Source: Notamacropus eugenii (taxonomy: Eukaryota > Chordata > Mammalia > Diprotodontia > Macropodidae). From it: a stretch of 64,000 bases of DNA. The notes under the pieces were generated by a model, which searched no databases, was not told where the DNA came from, and was given only the letters and a program-made list of their open reading frames with translations. Position 1 is the stretch's first letter. Every line of letters starts with the position of its first letter. The stretch is from NCBI RefSeq assembly GCF_028372415.1, contig NC_092872.1, positions 391,242,853 to 391,306,852 of the forward strand, read 5' to 3'. Both the position numbers and the translations under genes were made by a program. This document shows positions 35,681 to 47,420 of this stretch, one piece after another.

Positions 35681-38560
35681 TTTAATTAATTAAATTATTT
35701 CCAGTTTTCAACCTTCATTTTCACAAGATTTTAGCTCTAAATTTTCTCCACATCTCTCCCACCCACCCCAAGACATTGTGCATTCTAATTACACCTTCCC
35801 CCAATCTGTCCTCCCTTCTATCACATCCCTCCCTTCTCTCATCCCCTTCCCCTCTATTTTCTTGTAGGGCAAAATAGATTTTTATACCCCATTGCCCATA
35901 TATCCTATTTCAACATGGCACGTAAAAACAATTATTAACATTCATTTTTAAAACTTTGAGTTCCAAATTCTCTCCCTTCCTCCCTTTCTCCTCACCCCCA
36001 TTGAGAAGAAAAGCAATTCAACATAGTTTATACATGTGCAGTAATGCAAAACACTTCTGTAACAGTCATGCTGTGAAAGGCTAACTATATTTCCCTCTAT
36101 TCTATCCTGCCACACCATTTATTCTGTTTTCTTCTTTGACTCTGTTCATTCTCAAAAGTGTTTGCTTCTGATTACCTCCTCGTCCCCTTTGCCCTCCCTT
36201 CTATCATCCTTCCTTATTATCTTTCCCCTCTACTTTCCTATAGGGTAAGATACATTTTCATACCCAATTGAGTGTATATGTTATTACCTCCTTAAGCCAA
36301 ATGAGATGAGAGTACCCATTTCTTCTCACTGCCCCCCCCATTGTAAAAACTTTTTCTTATCTCTTTTATGTGAAATCATTTACACCATTCTATTTTTTTC
36401 CCTTTTTCCTTCTCCCAAAATATTCCTCTCCCATCCTTTAATTTACTTATTAGATATCATCCCTTCATATTCACCTCATCCTGTGCCCTGTAACTGAAAA
36501 AATTCTCAAGAGTTACAAATATTATCTTTCCATGTAAGAATGTACACAGTTCATTTTAATAAGTCCCTTTCAATTTCTTTTTCCCGTTTACCTTTTCAAG
36601 CTTCTCTTGAATCTTATATTTTAAAGTCTAATTTTCTATTCAGCTCTGATCTTTTTATCAAAAATGCTTGAAAGTTCTCTATTTTATTGAATGTCAATTT
36701 TTCTCTTTGAAGTATTATAGTCTGTTTTGCTGGGTAGGTGACTTTTGGTTTGAATCCTAGCTCCTTTGACCTCTGCAATATCATATTTCAGGCCCTCTGA
36801 TCGCTTAATGTAGAAGTTTCTAAGTCTTGTGTTATCCTTATTGTGTTTTCACAATACTTTTATTGTTTCTTACTGGCTGCTTTTAATCTTTCCTCCTTGA
36901 CCTGGGAACTCTGAAATTTGGTAGAATATTCCTAGGAGTTTTCTTTTTGGGATCTCTTTAAGGTGGTGATTGGTGGATTCTTTCAGTATCTGTTTTCCCC
37001 TCTGGTTCTAAGAATATCAGGGCAGTTTTCACTGATAATTTCTTGAAAGATGATGTCTAGGTTCTTTTGTTGATCCTGGCTTTCAAATAGTCTAACAATA
37101 TCTAAATTATCTCTTTTTTCAGGTCAATTTTTCCAATGAGATATTTCACATTAGCTTCTATTTTATTCATGCTTTTGATTTGTTTTATAATTTCTTCATT
37201 TTTCATGAAGTCATTAGCTTCCAACTGCTCCATTCTGATTTTTTAAGGAATGATTTTCTTCAGTGAGCTTTGGACCTTCCTTTCCATTTGGCCAGTTCTT
37301 CTCCTCATTGACTTTTTGTACCTCTTTTGTAATTTGACTCAGTCTATGTTTTAAAGTGGTATATTTTTCAGCATTTTTTTCAGTCCATTTAGCAAGCAGT
37401 TGACTCATTTTTTTAATGATTTTCTTAAATCACTCTCTTTCTCTTCCAAATTTTTCTTTGACTTCTCTTACTTGACTTTCAAAATCTTTTTGAGCTTTTC
37501 CTTTGACTGAGACCAATTCATATTTTTCATGGATGTTTTTGATGCAGGGGGTTGACTTTGTTGTCTTCTTCTGGTTATATATTTTGATCTTCCTTGTCAC
37601 CAAAGTAAGATTCTATAGTCTGATATTTTTCCCCCACTGTTTGTTCATTTTCCCTGACAATTACTTAACTTTAGAGCTCCTTGTCAAGGTAGTTCTCTGC
37701 TTCCATAGGGAAGGGAGGGGTGTCCTATTCCAAACTTCTGGGGTTTTGTGCAGTTGTTTTCAGAAATATTTCTAGGGTCCTGAAAATTTTAAGCTCTTCC
37801 AAGGCTGTATGAACAAAGGTGAGTTTTTTTGTACTCCTCTCCTGGTCTGTTCTTTGGTCTGTGAGTGACCTCAAGTACTCTTTCTTGCCTTGCAACTGTG
37901 AAGAGGATTCTCTCTCCACTGTTGCCACAAACTCTGCCATACCAACACTATTCCTTGCCCTGGGACTCCCATCCAGGACTCTGACCCAGATCCAAGCAGA
38001 GCAAAGCAAGAGAAAAATACCTTGCACCAGCAAAAATATTCCGATAATGCCCCTCTGATCAGCCAGTTGATTCACCTATAGTCTGTGGGCCTAGAGCTCC
38101 AGAAACAGCTACCACTGCTGCTGCTGCTGCAGAAACCACTGTGGGCTCTAGTGCCACTCCAGCATTAGGGCTGGATCATGCTCCTCTCTCACACAGGTCT
38201 GACAGCATTTATCTATTGACCTTCCAAATTGTCCTTGGTATTTTGGGGTCAAGAACTCTGGGAACCACAACAGCTGCCAGTGATTCAGTCCCCTCAGATC
38301 TGCTCAGACCCTATCTGTGCTGATGTGTCCCATATTGGACTGTGATCCCCTGCCAGCCTGGTGAGACTGGTACTTCCTGTAGACCTTCCAGGATGTCTTG
38401 GAATGGAGATTTGTTTCACTTTGTCATTTTGTTCATTCTGCAGCTCTAGAAATTGTTTTGAGTCATTTTTTACAGGTATTTGGAGGGATTTAGGAGAGAG
38501 CTCAAGAAAGTCCCTGCTTTTACTCCACTGTCCTGGCTCTGCCACTCTACAGTTACTTTA
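35680..38560 (-). mobile_element. Whole-looking HAL1 (half-L1) LINE
   Basis: On the minus strand the head is near 38,545 (CAGGACAGTGGAGTAAAAGC). A roughly 980 bp 5' leader follows (it includes GTAAAAAATGACTCAAAACA and CATCCTGGAAGGTCTACAGG). ORF1 is next, from about 37,560: coiled coil at 37,410-37,210 (RLSQITKEVQKVNEEKN), then the RNA-binding part with damaged frame to about 36,600. A 3'UTR of about 900 bp (pyrimidine-rich in plus-strand view) ends near 35,690 with the terminal block AAAATTTAGAGCTAAAATCTTG. No ORF2 is present, the HAL1 layout. It interrupts an L1 ORF2 whose two sides line up across it. ORF1 is broken by stops and frame changes. Confidence 0.8.
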
Positions 38561-39060
38561 AATGGAATTTCTCTCTCTATTTCTTGCTACTGGGCTTTGT
38601 TAGTAATATAAAGAAAAAAACTGATGATTTTGTGCACTTGCTTTATATTTTGCTGCTTTGCTAAATTTATTAATTATTTAAGCTAGAATTTTTAGTTGAT
38701 TCTCTAGGAATCTCCAAGTATATTATCATATCATCTGCAAAAATAACAGTTTTGTTCTCTCATTGGATTTTCTAATTTCTTCAATTTCTTTTTCTTCTCT
38801 TATTGCTACAGGTACTATTTCTAGTAAAACATTAAATGATCATGGTGATAATAAGTATCCTTGCTTTACCACTGATCTTTTCAAAAAGGCTTCTGGCTTA
38901 TTTCTATTACAGATGCTGCTTTCTAATGGTTTTAGATAGATACTACTTATCATTTTCAGGAAAGATCCATTTATTCCTATGCTTTCTAACATTTTTTAAA
39001 AATAGGAATGAGTGTTGGATTTTGTTTGTTTGAATCAGTTAAGATAATCATATGGCTTTT
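38560..39060 (-). mobile_element. L1 ORF2 reverse-transcriptase segment (middle part of split element)
   Basis: On the minus strand this is the palm region of L1 ORF2. The catalytic FADD motif is readable at 38,741-38,730, flanked by TVI before and MIIYLE after. The downstream stretch toward 38,560 continues the element seen at 33,670-35,680. Stops occur in frame elsewhere. This is the only ORF2 copy in the window where FADD is kept. Confidence 0.8.
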
Positions 39061-39475
39061 TCTATATATACATATAATTAGTTTTTCACAACATGACTAT
39101 TATGGAAGTGTTTTGCATGATACATATGCATAATCTAAATCAAATTGATTGATGGTGAATGGGAAGGGAAAAAGGGACAGAATATGGAGCTCAAAGTTTT
39201 AAAATGAATTTTAAAAATTGTTTTTACCTACAACTGGCAAATAAGGTATACAGGCAATAGGGTATAGAAATCTATCTTGCTGTACAGAAAAATTGAACAG
39301 AAGGGGATGACAGAAGGAAGGGCAGTGATAAAAGAGGGAGCAGATTGTGAAAAGAGGTAGTCAGAATGCATACTGTCTTGAGGTGGGAGGAGGGGAAATA
39401 TGGGAAGAAAATTTGGAACTCAAAATCTTGTGGAAGTGAATGTTGAAAACTAAAAATAGATTGAATAAAAAAGAA
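39060..39475 (+). mobile_element. HAL1 3'UTR, 5'-truncated insertion
   Basis: This matches the 3' end of the HAL1 at 20,610-21,010 in order: TTTTTCACAACATGACTATT, GGTATACAGGCAATAGGGTA, GTAGTCAGAATGCAT, and the terminal GGAACTCAAAATCTTGTGG with an A-rich tail. It is a classic 5'-truncated insertion, here inside the minus-strand L1 ORF2. Confidence 0.75.
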
Positions 39476-39479
39476 ATTA

Positions 39480-39880
39480 TTGATTATTTCTATTCTTTGT
39501 TCTTTGACCCACTCGTTCTTTAGATTTAAACTGTTACATTTCCAATCAATTTTTAATCTATATTCCCATGACCTAGTATAATAGCCAATTTTTGGAGAGG
39601 TGTCATGTACCAGTGAGAAAAAGTTGTATAATTCTTCCTATTTTCATTCAATTTTCTTCAGAGATTTATCATATCTTTTCTAAAAATTCTATTCATATAC
39701 TTAATTTCATTCTTGCTTACTTTTTAGTTAGTTATCTAGTTCTAAGAGAGGAAAATTGATGACCCTCACAAGTGAAGTTTTATTCCATATTTCCTCCTAT
39801 AATTCATTTAATTTTGCATTTAAGAATTATTTGCTAAATCATTTGATGCATGTATGTTTAGTGGGCTCCCCTTGACAGAA
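39480..39880 (-). mobile_element. L1 ORF2 endonuclease segment (right part of split element)
   Basis: On the minus strand this is the C-terminal endonuclease region, comparable with 25,780-26,050 and 55,740-56,000 (plus-strand view: CACTCGTTCTTTAGATTTAA reverses to the LDLKNEWVK stretch). The stretch linking endonuclease to reverse transcriptase is missing between this piece and 39,060. Confidence 0.7.
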
Positions 39881-40004
39881 TTCTACTTATACTCTGTGGG
39901 GGAGCTGTGAACTGGTGGAAAGAAGTTTAGAATTCTTATTAAGCATATTCTCCAAAGAGGCCTAAGATAGATGGTTTGCACATGCTGCAATGTTTACAGC
40001 AGTG

Positions 40005-40150
40005 TGTTTTGTAATAATGTAGTCGTTCAGTCATGTCTGACTCTCTATGACCCTATTTGGGGATTTCTTGGCAAAGATACTCTACTGGTTTGTCCTTTTC
40101 TACATATTTCATGTTACATCTGAGTAACAGACCAACAGGGTTAAGGGAAT
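40005..40150 (+). repeat. RTE/BovB-type SINE or LINE tail fragment
   Basis: GTCGTTCAGTCATGTCTGAC followed by TCTCTATGACCCTATTTGGG is the hallmark text of RTE/BovB 3' ends and of SINEs carrying them. It is truncated where the next SINE starts. Confidence 0.65.
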
Positions 40151-40154
40151 TACT

Positions 40155-40350
40155 TAGGGCCATTGTTTGTCCTTTGTTCTCAAAGAGGACCATGATATCA
40201 GGGAGGTGATGCCATGCCATGCAAGTGAATTGGATTTAAGTGAAGGAGGGATGTGCAATTTACCAGTTTCACTTTCTCCTTTGGAGCCATTTGGATCCAC
40301 TGGTCAGGTATAGATCAGGATAACTAGAGATAACCTATCATGTGATGTGG
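40155..40350 (-). repeat. Marsupial tRNA SINE, tail and body
   Basis: On the minus strand this matches the 3' two thirds of the SINE complete at 47,049-47,352 (plus-strand landmarks: AAAGAGGACCATGATATCAG, GTGAAGGAGGGATGTGCA, ATCCACTGGTCAGGTATAGA). The tRNA head is missing. Confidence 0.8.
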
Positions 40351-41615
40351 GACCTTGACCTCTTTTTAAAAAATTATTGTAGACAAATAAGAACATTTAT
40401 ATTCATAAAAAAGAAAAAGAAACATTATAAACCTAAAATATCAAACAAATGTAAAATAAGAAAAAAAAACAAACATGTAAAATGCCCAGCAGAACATAGG
40501 AGAGGATTCAAAATATATAACAATAATATCATTTGAAGAAAATCTATGTATTAAATATTGAGCATTAAGTTGAAAGCTGCCCGACTTTTCTTTGCTTCCA
40601 TGTAGGTTTTCTTTTTTTCTCTGCTGTACAGTTTTACTTTGTTCTTTTTTCCCCCTCCTTCCCCCTTACCCACTACTCCAAGGCTACAATTGAGCATGGA
40701 TATATTTATATTTAGTTGTTGATATATACCTATGCCTATATCCACATACATACATATATACATACATATATAAACATATACTTTCCTATCCCTAATCTTA
40801 TTTTTATGTTTATGCATCTCTCTTTTCTTCCTATTCCTCCTAACTCCTCTACTTAACTTCTACCAACTACCTTGCCCTTCTATTACTTAACCAATCCCCA
40901 CTACAGCAATCCCTCCCTTACCTGCCATTCCCCAAAAATCTAAAAACTCTTTTGTACACCTCTTTGACTTATTACCTCACCCTCTCCTCTAAAAATCCCT
41001 CCTTTATCCTCTTGCCCTCCCTATCCCCTAGATATTTTTTATTTTTTTTAATTTAGAAGACTTTTATACTTTTCTAGATGTATATGTATTTTCCCTTCTT
41101 AAACCCATTTGTGATAAAAAGTTTCCAAAACTAACAGCCCCCCCACCACTTTCCCATCTAATTCCTCTGTATTAGTTTTTCCTCTTATATCTCATTTATA
41201 TAATTACTCTCTTAGCTAATCTTGAATGGTTTCCTTTTGAAAGTTGTATCATACTCAGGTGTACCCTATTAGTGTAACCCTAGAATGGAAATAAGAGACA
41301 ACAGAGGACACCACAATGACAAATACACCTAGATTAAATATGAAAAATGGAGCTACCTAAGTTCATTTTCTCTCCACTATTCTCTAGCACTTTAGCTCCC
41401 CCACAAGCCTGTTTCACTTTCTTACCCACAAAGTCCATATTGTTCTTCCTTTAGTTTCATTATGAACACTTAGTATTGATTTTGCTATCACTCTCACCTA
41501 AACTCCAACACTCATTCCTGTGGCCCACCTTCTAATGTAAGCTTTACAAAGATGTGAACTGATTGAATATATTCGGCACTATACTAGGCTGAATATTTAA
41601 GGTGGAACTGAAGAA
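40350..41615. other. Unassigned AT- and pyrimidine-rich DNA
   Basis: An A-rich patch (40,365-40,470), a TACA/TATA patch (40,735-40,790) and a strongly pyrimidine-rich plus strand (40,800-41,240) are present. The last resembles the 3'UTR composition of minus-strand HAL1 copies, but no diagnostic landmark was found. No gene was recognised. Confidence 0.4.
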
Positions 41616-41619
41616 ATAG

Positions 41620-41810
41620 AAGCATAGGATCTTAGGAATACAACTGCAAAAGACTTTTGAAGTGACTGAATCCAACTTCTTTTTATAGATCATAGTACAA
41701 GAGTTGTCCAAGGTCTCAGAGGTGGTATATAGTAGAGGCTGAATTTAAATATGGGTCATCTGACTCCAAAGTTGCTGCTTTTTCCACTGCACCAAATTGT
41801 TTCTCTAAAA
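41620..41810 (+). repeat. MIR/CORE-like SINE
   Basis: GATCTTAGGAATACAACTGC, TTTTTATAGATCATAGTACA and the ending CTTTTTCCACTGCACCAAAT are in the order seen in mammalian tRNA/CORE SINE remnants, with a 'ccactgcacca' end that reverses to a tRNA-like head. Orientation is uncertain for that reason. Confidence 0.55.
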
Positions 41811-42740
41811 TGCAAAGGTGAAAAATAATATGGTCACTAAAGTTAAAGAAATTACAACTTAATATGCAGTTTGTGGTATGTCAAAGACTTCCTCATTTGG
41901 AGGTTTACACACCTAGAACCTGACACATAGTAGGTTCTTAAAATGGTAATTGAATGAATGATTGACTCTTGATAATACAGAGTTTGAAAGGGCCTGTACA
42001 TATCCTCTACTTTTGACTTATGCTCTGAGAGTTATTAGCTGAATCAGTCAAGTCCTTTTTGCCAATTTGACTGCAGTGTTGAATACCCTCTGGTGATTTG
42101 TTAATGTTGAATTCAGCAGCAGCAATAATATTGTACTAACAAATACCCATATGTCCTTCCATTATGTGTATATTTTAAACTCATAGCCTAGTGCTAATCT
42201 GGGTTGAATCAGACTACTGTGAATTTTGAAATGTGTCTCTTTGTGGTTCCAACCATGATTTATTTTTAAAAGTTCAACAATGCAAGAGGAGAGACTGTAC
42301 AGCATATAAGAAGGCTGGCTATTGGAATCAAAATGTCAAATTGCTTAGGCTGCTCAACAAAATTGTTTCCTTAGATTTGAATGTCTATATATGTATATAG
42401 ACATATATATATATATATATATGTCTATATATACATTAGTGTCCATGAAGAAATGTAAATGTAAAAAAGGGTAGAGTGGAGAGGGTTAAAGCTGTTCCAC
42501 ACTACAAAACTAATATATCTTTGCCTAGTCGTAAGTTTAGAGAGTATAGTAAGAGAAGCTAATTGTGCATTTTTAGTAATCTGAGTTTTATGATCTTATT
42601 TCCTGGATTACTATAAGTATTTATAACATTAGTTACTGGTTTTGAACATGGTATCCTCTGAAAAATACTATTTATGTCAATAAACAGTTGAACCCCCTTC
42701 CCCAAGGGGATCCTATTTACATGTTAGCTTTTGGGTGATA
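41810..42740. other. Unique DNA with a TA palindromic patch
   Basis: A TATA/GTCTATATA region lies at 42,386-42,435. No gene or RNA was recognised. Confidence 0.45.
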
Positions 42741-42744
42741 TGAA

Positions 42745-42860
42745 ACATAAAATAATAGAACATTGGTCCTGGAAGGGACCTTAGAGACTGTGAGTTCATA
42801 GTTTTGTCTTTTAGATGAGAAACAGTGAGGGAAAATGACTTGTCTAAGTTTGATATTGTC
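42745..42860 (+). repeat. MIR/CORE-like SINE fragment
   Basis: GGTCCTGGAAGGGACCTTAG and TTTTAGATGAGAAACAGTGA are typical MIR/CORE-SINE blocks. Confidence 0.65.
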
Positions 42861-44440
42861 AAAGGTTTTTAAATGGTCCTTTTCCTGCTATTTGATGTCA
42901 ACAAAAAAGCTGATAATAATATACTCCCAAAATCTCCTTGACACAGTCATGTACCTTAAGATAAAAGAGTTAGACTATCAAAACTAATATGCCAAATAGC
43001 CTCAAGTGATATGTCAAACAGTCCCAACTGCCAGATTAGGGAAGATTCTGATAGTAGCCCTCATTGTACGTACAACCTAGTGCGTCATTTACAATTAATA
43101 AGAGAGTGTCCAGAAGCTATCACTACTATGCCCTCCTGGCAGTTGATTGCTAATTTAGTGAAGAATAAAGTGAAATGAGGAATGGTTCTTCTTGTCCAGG
43201 AAATCACTCAAATTATTGAATGTTATGTGGGACATGTGTGGTTACAATCTAGAACAAGTGTACATTTCAAACAGGTTATAGACATTGACCTATGAAGTCA
43301 GTCCAACAGACTGAATTTTTGGATCCTTCAACATAGAGGAAATTCAAATATTCTTGTATCAACTGCTCATTGAGGCAGAGATGACAACTGGGGACTTCCA
43401 AAGTCATCAGACAGATCTAGGCAAAGAATGCTGGCTCCCCTCATCCTGACACTAACTTATTTAAACATATGCTCCCTGGGGAAAATACCAGGCATGAATA
43501 TTTTCTGCCTGAAACAAAAAAGAAGTGGGTCTAACTCTTTATACCAGCAATACTGTGAAAATAATCTAGTATTTATAGTGTGCAACATACAGTTCTTCTC
43601 ACCCAGCCATATCTTTTCAGCCAATTGACTCTATTTTAGAGTCTTAGACATCACTAAAAATGTCATACTTTTCAAGTCTACCATAACTATGATTGTAAAA
43701 AATAACAAAAATTTACTGTTATTTAATTTAAAATATATATCTCTTTAATAATTAAATAAATGGGAAATGGGGTGACTGTAAGAATATTTTCCACTATAGG
43801 TTTATATTGCTTGTCTTCGAGAAAAGATGTGACATGTTGGCACATAAATAACACTTATTTTTATTGCAGTCATTTTGATTGTACTCATCATGAATACAGC
43901 AAGGAAAGATATTCACATATCCTATATTTTGTGTACTTTCTGGTCACATGACAAATAAAATCTACCCATCTCTTATTCATCTCACTGAATAAACTGTATG
44001 CCATCATTCCATTTTGTTTCACCTATTTTTGTCCTTTACTCCTTAAATGAAATCATGAATCTGACTAGGTTCAATGATGGCAATAAATATATTTATGAAG
44101 TCGCTATTTTCCTTGCCCCAAAATTCTATTGTAAACTGAATCTATACAAAGACACCAATGGTAAACAGTTCTTGAGTTGGTAGTTGCCAATCAAAGGCAT
44201 TTAGTCTAATTTACTCTCTCCAGTATCTTTCTCAGCAGATAGATGACTCTCAGAGGCATAATTTAATGTTCATAAAAATAAAAAGGACTTGCCCAAATTT
44301 GATGTTATCAAAAGTTATCTCTGATCCATGTTATTTTATGTCATGGAAAGATTAGGATGAATCTCAATGTAATTTGAAATAGTTGTGTAATAATGATAAC
44401 TGATGTTCCTTGTTAAAAAAAAATCCTATATACATTAAAT
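42860..44440. other. Unique DNA, no gene seen
   Basis: There are no recognised domains in the small ORFs and no RNA gene. A weak SINE-like scrap lies near 44,210-44,340. Confidence 0.45.
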
Positions 44441-44985
44441 ATTTATAGCATCATTTTTTTTGTGGTAGCTAAGAACTGGAAACAAAACAGATGCTCACTG
44501 ATTGGAGAATAGCTAAACAAATTGTGGCACATGAATGTAACGGAATATTACTGTGCTGTAAGAAATAAGGAATGTGACAAACAGAGAGAAGCATACTGAG
44601 AAGCAGACTTAAATGAACTGAAGTAAAGAGATCCAAGGAAAGGATATATATAATCATTGCAGCAATATAAATTGATAGGAATGCTACCACACGAAATACA
44701 AAATGAACAAATTAAAAAGAAAGAAAAACACTTCCTCCATTGCTTTATTTGGGAGTGAGGGTCCATGGATGTAGAACACTACGTATATTGTCAAATTTTT
44801 TTCAATGAATTAATGGGGTTTTTTGCTGATTTTTTTCAATTCACCTTTGGTTTTTTTTGCCTTTCTTTTAAAAACAATCGTTATATGAGATAGCTCTCTG
44901 GGAATAGGAAAAGAGAGTGAAACTAGGGGAAATTTTACCTTTATAATAAAAAACCTATTAATAAATGATATTTAAAAATTGATAG
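44440..44985 (+). mobile_element. L1 3'UTR, 5'-truncated
   Basis: This is the end of ORF2 and the 3'UTR of a plus-strand L1: GGAGAATAGCTAAACAAATT, GGAATATTACTGTGCTGTAA, and an A-rich end near 44,975. It parallels 58,920-59,400. Confidence 0.75.
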
Positions 44986-44994
44986 TTATAGAGG

Positions 44995-45260
44995 AGGCAG
45001 CATATAATGGTAAGAAATGCTGTGGATTTACAGTTATAACCTGGGTTCATATTCTAGCTCTATTACTTATTACTATGTGACTTTGAATAAATTGTTTAAC
45101 CTTTCTGGGTCTTCATGTCTTCATTTGATTGATTTGCCCATGGTTACACAGATAATCAGTAGCAGTGAACTAATCAGTATCAGAGACAGGATTTAGTCCC
45201 AGGTTTTCTCAACTTCAAGTCTGGTACTCTATCCTCAGTACCATATATATTATTATCTAC
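44995..45260. repeat. Two SINE remnants in opposite orientation
   Basis: At 44,998-45,120 a plus-strand MIR-like copy (CTGGGTTCATATTCTAGCTC, then TATTACTATGTGACTTTGAA) is present. At 45,125-45,255 a minus-strand copy (TTGCCCATGGTTACACAGAT, then ACTCTATCCTCAGTACCA) abuts it. Confidence 0.6.
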
Positions 45261-46835
45261 AAAATAAAGAAAAAAAGTGTTTCTTCATCATATTTTTCAT
45301 TCTAGATATTTCAGTGTAGTTAACCACAATCTGACTTAGAACAATACCAGTGTAAAATGTCATTACATGTCTTTCACAGTTGTTGTGAAGACAGTGCTTT
45401 GCAAATTCTAAAGTGCTATGGAAATATAAGGGTTTGTTAGTAAATATAAAGATAACGGTAATGGAGATCTACCAGAGAAAAATATCTCCAAAATTTCCTA
45501 ACTCTATTACATGAAAATACCCACAGACAATGTACATGAATTATTAACTCCTCAATGAGGCAATGAGTGTAACAAAAGAATTAGTTATGACTTGAATTTA
45601 ATCTTGAATATGTGAGTACCAGACTTGGATCTTGACTGTTATAGTTGCCAAAAGAAAAACAAACTGTCTTTTTGGACGTGATTGTCTTTTGATATCTTTT
45701 CTAGTCAATAATGGGATTAACACAGGCTTTCAGAAGAATTAAAGTAAGTCCCATCCCACAAGTTTTTTTTTTTTTTTAGCAGCCATTCATAATGATTCCT
45801 TGATTTATTGACATGATGCCCCCTTTCTAAGTATTTCAATACTGTCTAATCCTATGCAATCCTAGTCCTTGTCTTTCCTTAGATTTCCCATAGAGAAACA
45901 ACACACCGTGGTAAGGAACTGTCTGAATACTCGTGTCCTCTCCTATATTTTTCTGCCTTTTTTCAAGCAGTTGGTAATTCATTTGAAGTCATTTCCATCT
46001 ACCATACTTTTGCCTTGCCTTTGGCCATCTATAATTTCTTTTCTTTTGAGAACACATCTTTCCATGGTTTCCCATATGACAGCATTCCATAAAGTGAAAA
46101 TAAATTAAGTATGGTTTTTCCACAGGAGATATATGAATGAAAATGAAGTAAGCCCTGTGTTACAAATTTGTTCATGAATGTATGACTTCCAGAATTGGTA
46201 CATGTATGACCTTGGGCAAGCCATTGAACTTTTCTTGTTCTCTATTTCTTTATCAGTAAAATTAGCTCCTGGGATTATACAATCTCTAAGATGCCTCTTG
46301 GTATAAGACCTTTCCTAGTTATAATGTTACTATCATGTGATCATATATTTCTATATAGCAACAATACAACAAAATCATTGTTAAAAGATTAAGGTTTTGT
46401 GCAAGAATGTATTTTGGAATCCTTAAAAGTGGTACATGACTTCTGAAATATCATTTAGCTTAATTTACAGTGTCCATGGATTATGTACTGACAAATTTAA
46501 GCAATATGAATTTTTTTCTGGCCTCACTATACATTACTCCCCACCCTTTGTTCTGTAGTCCAGCAAATTGTCCCTTCCTATATTTTTCTCCATGATACTA
46601 CAAGTTCCACCACTGTGCCATCTCTGTCACTATCCCCCATTCCTGATATGTATTTAGTCTTCACCTTCACTTCAAAAAATCTCTTATTTCATGACACAGT
46701 TCAAGAACCACCTTCTCTGCAATACTACCAACTGCTAGGTCTGTGCCTCATTAACCACCTTATATTTAATTACTTCATTAATATTATTAAATTAATTAAA
46801 ATTAAATAAATTAAATTATTATATATGTTACTGCT
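45260..46835. other. Mostly unique DNA with one MIR-like SINE
   Basis: A plus-strand MIR-like block lies at about 46,190-46,320 (TATGACCTTGGGCAAGCCAT). No gene or RNA was recognised. The 79-codon ORF at 45,869-46,108 has no recognisable domain. Confidence 0.45.
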
Positions 46836-46837
46836 GA

Positions 46838-46838
<1 letters not shown>

Positions 46839-46882
<44 letters not shown>
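46839..46882 (+). repeat. (ACT)n microsatellite
   Basis: About 14 uninterrupted TAC units. Confidence 0.96.
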
Positions 46883-46884
46883 CA

Positions 46885-47420
46885 TTGATACAGTGCTTTA
46901 AAGTTTGCAAAGTGCTTTACAAATGTTATTTTATCCCCATAACAACCCTGGAAAACAAGTACAAGTATTATCCTTATTTTACAGATTAAGAAACTGGAGA
47001 AGATAGATATAGTGAATTGCTGACAGTCACACATCCAGTAAGAGTCTGTGTGTGTTCATCCTTCATTGCCAAAGAAAACCATGCCATCAGAGAAATAATG
47101 ACATGACTTTGTTTTGAGTGAGGGAGGGCTGTGCAGCTCACCAGTCTTGCTTCTCCTCCAGAGCCATCTGAATCCAGTGACCAGATATTCATCAGGATGA
47201 CTGGAGATGACCCAGGAAGAAGAAACTGGGGTTAAGTGACTTACCCAAGGTCACACAGCTAGTGAGTGTCAAGTGTCTGAGGTGAGATTTGAACTCAAGT
47301 CCTCCTGACTCCTACACTGAAGCTCTATCCACTGCACCACCTAACTGCCCCTGTGAGTGTCTGAGGCTGAATCTGAACCCATATCTTCCTGCTTCTACAC
47401 ATTTGACTGCACAAGTGCAA
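46885..47420 (+). repeat. Ancient SINE/LINE tail split by a younger SINE
   Basis: At 46,885-47,048 the text AAAGTGCTTTACAAATGTTA, ATAACAACCCTGG and TTTTACAGATTAAGAAACTG is a MIR-type motif string. It resumes at 47,353 (GTGAGTGTCTGAGGCTGAAT, then CTGAACCCATATCTTCCTGC). The younger SINE occupies the gap. Confidence 0.65.
47049..47352 (-). repeat. Full-length marsupial tRNA-headed SINE with target-site duplication
   Basis: On the minus strand it starts with a tRNA-like head (GGGGCAGTTAGGTGGTGCAG, the box-A region, then a GAGTTCAAATC box B near 47,290). A CORE-like TGTGTGACCTTGGGTAAGTC block follows, then a specific body and a tail ending in GGCAATGAAGGATGAACACA. The length is about 304 bp. An 11-bp direct repeat flanks it (47,038-47,048 and 47,353-47,363, 9 of 11 identical). 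This is transcribed by RNA polymerase III in the family and mobilised by LINE enzymes. It is the reference for the truncated copies at 5,905, 40,155 and 56,080. Confidence 0.88.

Noticed and set aside
42386-42435. Palindromic GTCTATATA region as a regulatory site
   Set aside because: It is dominated by TA repeats, so the symmetry is expected from composition.
47260-47352. tRNA gene suggested by box A and box B motifs
   Set aside because: It is the tRNA-derived head of a SINE; it continues into SINE body and has no mature cloverleaf end.
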